DNA from: Nigrospora sphaerica
Lineage: Eukaryota > Ascomycota > Sordariomycetes > Amphisphaeriales > Apiosporaceae
DNA: 64,000 bases
Reading direction: 5' to 3'
Assembly (NCBI GenBank): GCA_018287875.1
Contig: JAGVVL010000001.1
Coordinates: forward strand, 6,634,001-6,698,000
The notes beneath the pieces were generated by a model that was not told where the DNA came from, searched no databases, and worked only from the letters and a program-made list of their open reading frames with translations. The position numbers and the translations under genes were made by a program. Each line of letters opens with the position of its first letter. Positions within the stretch are counted from its first letter, which is position 1. Below are positions 56,634-64,000 of this stretch, piece after piece.

Positions 56634-58804
56634 CTAGCTTTCGTCCTCGGTGTCCGTATTGGTCGCGCTCGTGTCGTCCTCTTCCTCATCAGTTCCACTC
56701 TCCTCCTCGGAAGAAGAATCGGCGCGTTTCTTGGGTTTGGTTGTACCCGGCATGCTGCCGCCCTTCAGTACGTTCATCTGGCCGGCGAGAGAATCTGTGG
56801 TTGCGTTAGCTCGAAATCTGCACGGGCACATTGCACAGCGACTTACCCTCATCCGGCTCACTAATGTCATCCTCGGCACCCATGTTGGCCGCCTTGCTAG
56901 CGTCATCGACGACCAATGTAACCTCCATCTTGGCGTCAAAGCCTACGTAGCTGTCACAAATAACGTGCATGACGAAGGTGTAGTGACCGGGACCAGGCGG
57001 CGCGGCAAACTGTGCCTTAAGGGTTTGTACGTTGAAGGTATGCTTGCCGTCGGCCGTGTAGATGGGGCGGTCGAAAGTAGTAAAGGTAAAGGGAGGCACG
57101 GCCATTTTTCCTTGCTTGCTATCCGTGAGGAAGATGTGCCACCGAGGGGAATGGCTGCGGGCGTAGTAAGGGGCGTGCGTAAGCGGCGGCAGAACTCGGT
57201 CGTTGTCATCAGCCTTGAGGGCCTGAATGTCGCCCTCGACGGGGTCGGGATCTTCCAGGTCGGCTTCCTTGACCTTGGGGACGTCGGTGCTACCAGGAGG
57301 AATAATGCGACCCTTGACAACAAGCGAGACCAGAGAACCCGGAATGATGAACCGCTCGCCGGTGACCTTGAAGAAAGCTTTCTCGATACGGAGGTAGGGC
57401 AGTTGCTTGGCCACGGCGACAGCCTCCTGGTACTGAGCCTCGGTCATGAGGCCCTTGCCAACAGCAAGCCGGCGGCGCTCGGCATCCGGCTTGTCCATGA
57501 ACTGCTGGACGGACGTGTGGATCTTGGAACCACCTTCGATGGCATCAACAACCTTGGGGGTAACATGCGGCAGCTGGAAGAGAGGGGATGCTTTGGGGGG
57601 CAGAGCTTGGATCAGTCTCTGGCCAGTGAAGTACGAAGCAAGAATGGGCAACGTGTTGCCGTAGGCGAGGGAGATGGCGGTAAAGGACTGGTTCAAGGCA
57701 TGCGCAATAGGAGCCACGGCGAACTTGGCGGCGTTCAGAGCCGGATCATCGAGCTCGACGCGGCCCAGGTATGCCCAAAGAAGACCGAGAACCTTCCTCC
57801 GGCGGCCGCTCTCGAGATCGTGCAGCTTCTCGGCTTCTTTGGCACCGAGCCCACCAGCGATGCCCTCGGAGGCCACCTTGGATTCGATCTTAGAAAGACC
57901 AGACTCGGCTTTGTCCCCCTTCAACAGAGTCTCAAACTCCTTGCCGGCGCTGAGGGCCGCGACAATGCCAGCCTCGTCGATCTCGTCATCGTATTCACGG
58001 AAGAGGTTGTTGGCGCTCTCAATGAGAACACCCTCCTTGGACATGCGCTGGGTGCCGTACCACCACGAACCAACGAGGTAAGGCAGCAATACACCCAGCA
58101 GCAGCGCGTAGACCAGAACGACGTATTTGCCGTTGCCGTCCGTGACAAGAAACTTAGGTAGCGCAATGGCGATGCTGAAGCTCTGCTTGCCGTCGGGATG
58201 GCCATACATCAGGTAGTTGTTGCGCACCTCCTCGTCCGTAAGGGCTTGGTAGGCCTGCACAGGGGCGCGTGAGCACTGGGTTCAGGGTAAGGGAGGGAGA
58301 AGAGGGACCGGCAGGTCAACGTACCTTGGTTAATTCCACCCATTTGTCGTTCATCATCTCGACAGTCTCGTTCTTGGCCGGGTCAGGGCGCACCTTGTCG
58401 GGGTGGAACTTGATGGAGAGCTTCTTGTAGAAGGTCTTGATCTGCTTTTCGTCGTAGGTCTCAGGCACGCCCAGAATGTCGTAGGGGTTCCAGACCTTGG
58501 CCTCGGTGTTGGCCTGCATGGTGAAGCACAGGTACAGCATGAAGGCCATCATGGCCCAGCCCAAGACGACGGTGATGAAGCGCTTGATCTTGCGCTGCTT
58601 GCGCCGCTGGGCGGCGCGCTGGGCTTGTATTATGTCATGGTGTTCGGGTTGGTAGTCGGACTTGATCCGGGGCGCGAGCGCATCGGCATCAGTTGAGGGC
58701 CGCAGCAAGTTGTAAGTCAGCGGGAGCGTGACGATGGAGGACAGCGTGAATATGAAGAAAGGGTACAGCTGGCCCTGCTCGTCGTAGCTGTAGTTGGACG
58801 ACAT
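56634..58804 (-). CDS. sec63: ER protein-translocation subunit Sec63
   Basis: Sec63 is a DnaJ-type membrane protein that recruits the luminal Hsp70 BiP/Kar2 to the Sec61 channel and works with Sec62 in post-translational import. Exons 58325-58804, 56847-58254 and 56634-56794 (introns 70 and 52 nt) give 682 residues. The ATG at 58804 starts MSSNYSYDEQGQLYPFF; the longer frame would start at TTG. Membrane segments lie at about residues 14-33, 76-96 and just after the J domain (VVLVYALLLGVLLPYLVGSW). The J domain (about 105-180) carries the HPD motif at 134-136 and spans the first intron (WVELTK to AYQALTDEEVR). A long Brl region follows, ending with the Ig-like part (GHYTFVMHVICDSYVGFDAKMEVTLVV). 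The tail is very acidic and Ser-rich (SSSEEESGTDEEEDD), as expected for the Sec62-binding, CK2-phosphorylated end. Confidence 0.97.
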
Positions 58805-59702
58805 GGTGGGCAACCAGTCCTTCGCGGGGGCGAAAGGACCAAATGAACGGACGACGTGTTATTGCGGGTGCGTGGTGTCCGGTCGGACGGGCAGACAAAC
58901 ACGAAACTGAAAGGTGTCGTCGGATGGGAGCAGGTGGGAGGTCGAGAAAAAGCCCAGTCCTGCTGGACCGGTCGTCTTTCTAAGATGGGAGGGCCGCTAC
59001 GTATAACGACCTCCAAAAAGTTCAATGATTAACGTGTCCTCCCTCGGGGAGGGACCTCTCCCACTCGCGCTTGCACTCCCACTAGCAACAGGTGGCAGGA
59101 GCGCCCGCAGCCACTCTGCCTACCTGCGCCTTTCCCTTCCGGAGATGACCCGGCAGACCGGAAAAAAAGAGTGCCCCACAAAAGACCGTCACTCGAGTGG
59201 ACGCAACGGGGCGCAACTCGGGTGCAGTGTTCAGGCGCATCACCAGCTCCCAGTAAGCGCCTGATGGCCCAAGGACCCCTGGGGGCTGGCCGGACCTGGC
59301 TCTATTCAAAAACCGTGCCTTACTGTATCAATTACCTTCCCTGAGCAGAAACCCTGATGCACGCTCTCTGGGGACCGACCCCACGAACTTAGGGCACCGT
59401 AGAGACTCGCCCGGCAGTCCAAGGTTTAATGGTGTCGGATCACCATGGCCAAAGGTGAAACCAGATCCCGGCAGCATACAAGGGGAGACATATCACGGAC
59501 TACTTGCGCGCGCGGCCAGTGCTGCCAATAGACCGATCAAATTCGATCCCCGGCGAGAGAGCCACGGGAAGATATAGGAGGAGAGTATTTGTGTACCGGT
59601 GGCCCGAGAAAAGCTGTATACATAAAAGCACGAATCGTGCCGTCAACCTCAGCAGTACGCAGAATCTCACCACGTGGCCTTGCACCTTCCCCCCCCTCCC
59701 CA
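58805..59702. other. Intergenic region: sec63 promoter and gpi10 3' end
   Basis: Both flanking genes run on the minus strand. The 898 bases hold no protein-like frame. Confidence 0.7.
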
Positions 59703-61829
59703 TCAGGCCGCTGCATCGTCAGCGTATTGATTGGTGTCCCACACCCGAAGCTCTCCTGATTTCCGGTCGTCGTCAGTGAAAAGCCCGTTCCAGCCCTTCC
59801 ACGTCTGTGTTAGCTGGACGCCTTTCTTGGCCCCTGGCCCAGAAGGACCAAAATACTCCCGCAACGCATCCTCAATGCCCTGAAATCCGACTATATATCG
59901 TGGTATCTCCTCGCCTGCCCCCTGTTCCGGCCACAGCTCGTTGCTCATGAAACCCACCTTGTCCCGTTCGAACCGCCAGCCTTCGTCCACATAAGCTGCG
60001 CGCTCCGCCGAGCCCGGCTCCGTGTGCAGGGGGGGCTCGCAGGTAAGCTCCCGCGCCCGCAACGCGGGATAGACCAAGTGAGAACGCCACGGTGTGGTGT
60101 GGCAAGGGGTGAGGAACAGGGCAAAGAGCTCAAGCGGCTCGCTCGACGCATTCCAGGTGCCCAGCGGCTGGGCCAAGGTGAGGTTCTGCCCGTGGATCCT
60201 CTCGAACTCGCCGCGCAGGTAGCCCATAACCTGAATGGGGGCCGCTGCGTGGAACCAGGACAGATACGCCGCAATGGTGATATTGGCGAGAAGGCCTACT
60301 CCCAGCAGGCCTTTTCTCTTGACTCCAATGGGGCCAGACGACGTTGGTATGCCACCTTCTCTTATCTCCGTGAAGAAGGAAGTGATGTGGGGTGCCGCGA
60401 GGATGGAGAGCATCGGTACCAATGGGTAAATGAACCGCACCTCTTTATGCGATACGAGAGACAAGGCAGACAGCATACCGGTGGCCGCAAAGCCCATGGC
60501 TTTCACGGCGTTCTTGGTAGTTACAGGCCCAGGCGCGGGCTCGGAAGCGGCCTTGAGCAAGCCCACCACGACGAAGGGAGCAACCGTGGTGAACGAAAGC
60601 GGAATTCCCTGCGAAAGGTAATAGTGGCCATCATTCTGCCCATAAAAGATGGCGAGCGCCTGCGCCAGGTTATAATGCAGAAACGAGTACGGCGGAAACG
60701 TCCACTCGCCGTAAAACGCATGGTCGGCGAACAGGGACAAGCCGAGGACAAGTGTGCTACAGAGCGTCAACATTGCCGTCATGCAGAGTTGGGTGGGAAA
60801 GGCGTACCCGCAGAGTAGCGACTCCCGAACTAGTATCACCACCGTGCGCAAGTTGAGCGGCGACTCGCCTTCCACGGCGAACCGAGTGACAAGAATCGTA
60901 CCGAGGACCGCCCAGATAAGCACGTTCGTAGGTCGCAGCACCACAGCGATGGAAGCCAATATGATGGACAGCCGCAAGCTGAGGTTTCGGTGGTCAGCTT
61001 TTGCTCACCCTGCAACGGGTTGCTTCCTACCTGTTGATGGACCTGGATGTCTCCAATACCGACGTACTGCCCTTCTCCTTCTCCTTGCTTTCAACACCAA
61101 AAAGCTCCCATGGCCAACAGTACAGGGCGGCAATAGTCAACGCTGCCTCAAAGGTATTGGAGAAGGTCCTGGTTGAGATATACCAGTGCCAAGGGTTTGC
61201 CATGTTCACTAATAGCTGTATAGCTTGTTAGCAGGTGCTAGGAGACAGACTGGCAATCCAAGGTACGCCACTTACAACGGACCAGGCCGTAGCACTGTTC
61301 CTTCCGTATAGCTTCTCACCAAGCCGCCAAGCATACCAGTCGGTCAGCGCGGCGATGCCGGCCTGCATTATCTTGGGGATAATGACCAGGGCCAACGCCG
61401 TGTAAGTATCATCGAAGGGCATGGATCGCATGTAGTTTGCGATGATGAAGTAGCCTAGAGAGAACAGGCCCGGGTGAAGGGACGAGCGGAGTTTGTGGTG
61501 CCATTCCTAGGTGGTTGTCAACTTACAATCTCACCACATCCACGACCTGCGCGATCAGAGGCAGCACCTACCCAAGTCATCCACGCCCCGCTGTCCTGGC
61601 CAAAGGCAATCCTCCACGCGGGTTCCAGAACTTGAAAGTACTCATCAGGCTGAAAGAAAGTACGGACACAAAGTGCATTAAGGAGTCGGTAGCCGAACAG
61701 CATCGTCAGAGCATCACGCACTTGTTGTTTCCTGGCAGTGTCTGGACAAGCAGGAGGAACATGCGGCACGTCGCTCGGCGTTGACGAAGCCGCAGCGGCC
61801 TCGCTGGGAGCAACCGTAGCGTTCGCCAT
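59703..61829 (-). CDS. gpi10: GPI mannosyltransferase 3 (Gpi10 / PIG-B)
   Basis: Gpi10 (glycosyltransferase family 22) adds the third mannose to the GPI-anchor precursor on the luminal side of the ER, using dolichol-phosphate mannose. Four exons (61572-61829, 61276-61506, 61031-61215, 59703-60978; introns 65, 60 and 52 nt) close to 649 residues. The ATG at 61829 gives [16 protein letters not shown]. The catalytic loop [20 protein letters not shown] (58-77) is typical of the family. It is followed by [57 protein letters not shown] and the conserved [19 protein letters not shown]. About ten hydrophobic helices alternate with polar loops. The luminal C-terminal region includes [20 protein letters not shown], which family members share. 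Gpi10 is essential in yeast. Confidence 0.96.
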
Positions 61830-63157
61830 AGTGGGCGGCAGAGAAATACGCGTGCGCTTTTCTAGCCGAGCATCGGTGTACAGAAAGGAGGTGCTAAAGT
61901 GGCGGGGGTTATCGTTCTTTCAGTGATGGCACAAGGATTGGGGACAATTCTATGTTGGGGATGCGCCACAGCCGCGATGATAACCCGTCCGTTTCAGCCG
62001 CTCTAGTCGGGCAGGTACCTACATTCTGTACTCACTTTGCATAAGTCAATAGCCGAGTTGAGCCTCTCAGCCTTGGCAGCGACTTCCAACCCCCCAACCT
62101 CGGAACCCCTCCAAACAGATCTGTCCACTACTAACCTACATATAGGTAAAGTACATACAGAGCTCGCATCATTGCGTCAGGTCGGTATCAACTCTACTGC
62201 TTAGATATGTAAGTACTTGGTAGTACTAAAGTACTTAATCCAGGCTCTTTTGGCCCGGCTCTCCCACGCGTTTGCCTGCAATCCGCTCCCAACTGCTTCC
62301 TTTATACGCGCTATGCGCTTTGCAATGCACCCGGCCTGATTGGATAAGTATCAATACAGGTGTCTATCTATTTTTGTGTAGGGGTTCGTGGAATGGTTCC
62401 GCTCGGTTCTGCCGCAGGAAAGCCGCCACGTTCAAATTGGAAGCCGACAGGTTGGCTCGGCGCCATCGGCTCAGTACCGAAGGCACGTAGAGGGGCAGCT
62501 CGACCCCACGTTGTCTGAAGGCCCAAGGTTCCAGGACCCCCAATGCTAGGCGAATTGCTCCCTTCCCCAAGAAGAGGGAATATCGACTTCACGTACGATC
62601 CATTGTCTTGCTCACCGCTCACCCCAGCCTATCCGTCTTCGCACTGGCTGGGCAAGGGTCCGGTTCATGATGTGCACGTGTGGCCGCTTTGCTTCGGCTT
62701 CCTAACACACTTAGCCGTCATCATACAACCCTTTCCATGATTCCAAGGCCCATGTGACTGGGTGTCGGAATGCTCCCTGCCATCGTCCTGCACTTAGGGG
62801 TTTAGTGGCACCGCGCGAACCAGCTTACCTCGTCCACTGGAGCCCCGTTGCTCCGAGCCAGATACCATTACATTACCTAACACGCGACTCAGCGGCCTTC
62901 TCTACCCGTACCCTCCTTGCCATCCGGACTTCAAAACACCTTGCTCGGTGTCCGCCTTCTCGATTCAGCGCGATTCCGTCCCGGGGTTCTTGTATAGTAC
63001 ATGACGCCCTCTCTGCCCCTTCCACCTTGAGACCTCTTCTCCTCCTTCTTCTTCCCCCATTACTAGTCCCCATACTTACTTAAGTAAGCACGCACGCAGC
63101 CCTTCGAGAGCTCGGCCGCCCCTCAATCGTTCCGAAACCACACGTCGTGTGCCCACC
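61830..63157. other. Divergent intergenic region between gpi10 and car2
   Basis: No supported gene. A cluster of GGTACCTA/AAGTACTT words lies at 62010-62245. A CT-rich run (63030-63062) followed closely by the aminotransferase ATG looks like a typical fungal transcription start area. An upstream ATG frame (62754-63083) could be a leader ORF if transcription starts further upstream, but its sequence shows no sign of conservation. Confidence 0.6.
62010..62245. repeat. Cluster of AGGTACCTA/AAGTACTT motifs
   Basis: AGGTACCTAC, CTACATATAGGTA, GTAAGTACTTGGTAGTACTAAAG and related words lie close together in the divergent promoter region. The stretch is AT-richer than its flanks. Confidence 0.6.
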
Positions 63158-64000
63158 ATGGCTTCCCACACCAACGGAGATGCGGCGCCTGGGCTTTCCA
63201 GGTATCACGCCTCTTCGACCAAGGGTGCTATCGAAGCCGAGCACAAGCTTGCCGCCCATAACTACCACCCGCTCCCCGTCGTGTTCGCAAAGGCTTCCGG
63301 TGTCGATGTCTGGGACCCCGAAGGCAGGCACTACATCGACTTCCTTTCCGCCTACAGCGCCGTGAACCAGGGCCACTGTCATCCCGAACTCGTCAAGGCC
63401 CTGACCGAGCAGGCCGGCCGGCTGACGTTGAGCTCGCGGGCGTTCCACAACGACGTCTTCCCCAAGTGGGCCGAGAAGGTCCAGAAGATGTTCGGTTATG
63501 ATATGGTGCTGCCTATGAACACGGGCGCCGAGGCCGTGGAGACGGCCATCAAGATTGCGCGGAAGTGGGCATACAAGGTCAAGAAGGTCCCGCAAGATAA
63601 GGCGCTGATCTTCGGTGTTGAGGAAAACTTCCATGGCCGGACGGTAAGTCGACCCCGCATGGCCTGCGGGCTTCTCTAAACTCGTGCCAGATGACGGCGG
63701 TCACGCTGTCCACCGATCCCGAATCGAAAGAAAATTATGGCCCCTATGTGCCCAACGTCGGTGCCGTGGCCCCTTCTACGGGCAAGGCTATTCGATACAA
63801 CCACATCAAGGACCTGGAGGAGGTGTTGGAGGCCCACGGCAAAGAGACGGCCGCCTTCATCGTCGAACCCATCCAGGGCGAGGCGGGTGTTGTGGTCCCT
63901 GACGCGGATTACCTGGCCAAGGTCCAGGAGCTTTGCAAGAAGCACAACGTCCTGTTCATCTGCGACGAGATTCAGACGGGCATTGGTCGAACGGGTCGTA
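63158..64000 (+). CDS. car2: Ornithine aminotransferase, 3' part outside the window
   Basis: Ornithine aminotransferase (EC 2.6.1.13, PLP-dependent, class III) transfers the delta-amino group of ornithine to 2-oxoglutarate, giving glutamate semialdehyde and glutamate, in arginine catabolism. Exon 1 is 63158-63643; a 47-nt intron follows, and exon 2 begins at 63691 and runs off the edge, so 265 residues are visible. The ATG gives [20 protein letters not shown]. Landmarks are [26 protein letters not shown] (51-76), [16 protein letters not shown], the PLP-phosphate motif [18 protein letters not shown] (120-137), FHGRT joined to [10 protein letters not shown] across the intron, [14 protein letters not shown] (219-232) and [14 protein letters not shown] with the PLP-ring Asp at 254. 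The Schiff-base lysine lies beyond the window. No targeting peptide is evident, consistent with the cytosolic fungal enzyme. Confidence 0.97.

Noticed and set aside
56650..58161. 503-codon open frame antisense to sec63
   Set aside because: Covers sec63 exons and both splice junctions; its translation has no independent motif.
1..64000. CRISPR arrays, operons or prokaryotic defence islands
   Set aside because: No spaced direct repeats; genes contain spliceosomal introns and encode eukaryotic proteins.

Overview
The window looks like nuclear DNA of a filamentous ascomycete, most likely a Sordariomycete. Genes are GC-rich and carry few, short GT-AG introns (47 to 152 nt where well supported). 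They encode fungal versions of spliceosome, secretory-pathway and amino-acid metabolism proteins, and they are separated by long intergenic stretches rich in microsatellites. The class-level placement is inferred from protein character and gene structure; no database search was possible. There are no bacterial, phage, CRISPR or rRNA signatures, and I found no convincing tRNA.

Layout. 0.9-2.5 kb: conserved fungal protein of unknown function (+). 3.7-5.3 kb: acetate kinase (+). 8.1-9.0 kb: two-finger C2H2 transcription factor (-), followed by a gene-poor stretch to 18.6 kb. 18.6-23.3 kb: a divergent pair of splicing factors, Prp31 (-) and Clf1/Crooked-neck (+). 25.4-27.6 kb: an RS-rich protein with repeated Gly/Ala-rich hydrophobic segments (-). 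30.2-31.0 kb: ESCRT-I subunit Vps37 (+). 32.1-33.3 kb: another conserved fungal orphan (-). 33.3-41.9 kb: a second gene-poor stretch. 41.9-43.5 kb: F-box protein (+). 45.9-48.9 kb: large AT-hook protein (-). 51.0-52.4 kb: V-ATPase subunit C (+), convergent with adenylylsulfate kinase (52.6-53.4 kb, -). 54.3-56.2 kb: LCHN/DENND11-like protein (+). 56.6-58.8 kb: Sec63 (-). 59.7-61.8 kb: GPI mannosyltransferase 3 (-). 63.2 kb to the edge: ornithine aminotransferase (+), truncated by the window end.

How the genes relate. Most are single-copy housekeeping genes with no operon-like logic. Links worth noting are the Prp31/Clf1 pair sharing a 771-bp divergent promoter region, and a right-hand block in which several products act on endomembranes (V-ATPase C, DENN-like protein, Sec63, Gpi10, with Vps37 further left). 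Exon joins were chosen so that reading frames close exactly and protein motifs run across the junctions. The only weak gene model is the 5' end of the first gene. I found no clear undescribed multi-gene system. The best leads are proteins without known function (RS/Gly-zipper protein, AT-hook protein, two orphans), an intergenic AGGTACCTA-type motif family, and a possible retroposed 3' end near 31.6 kb.
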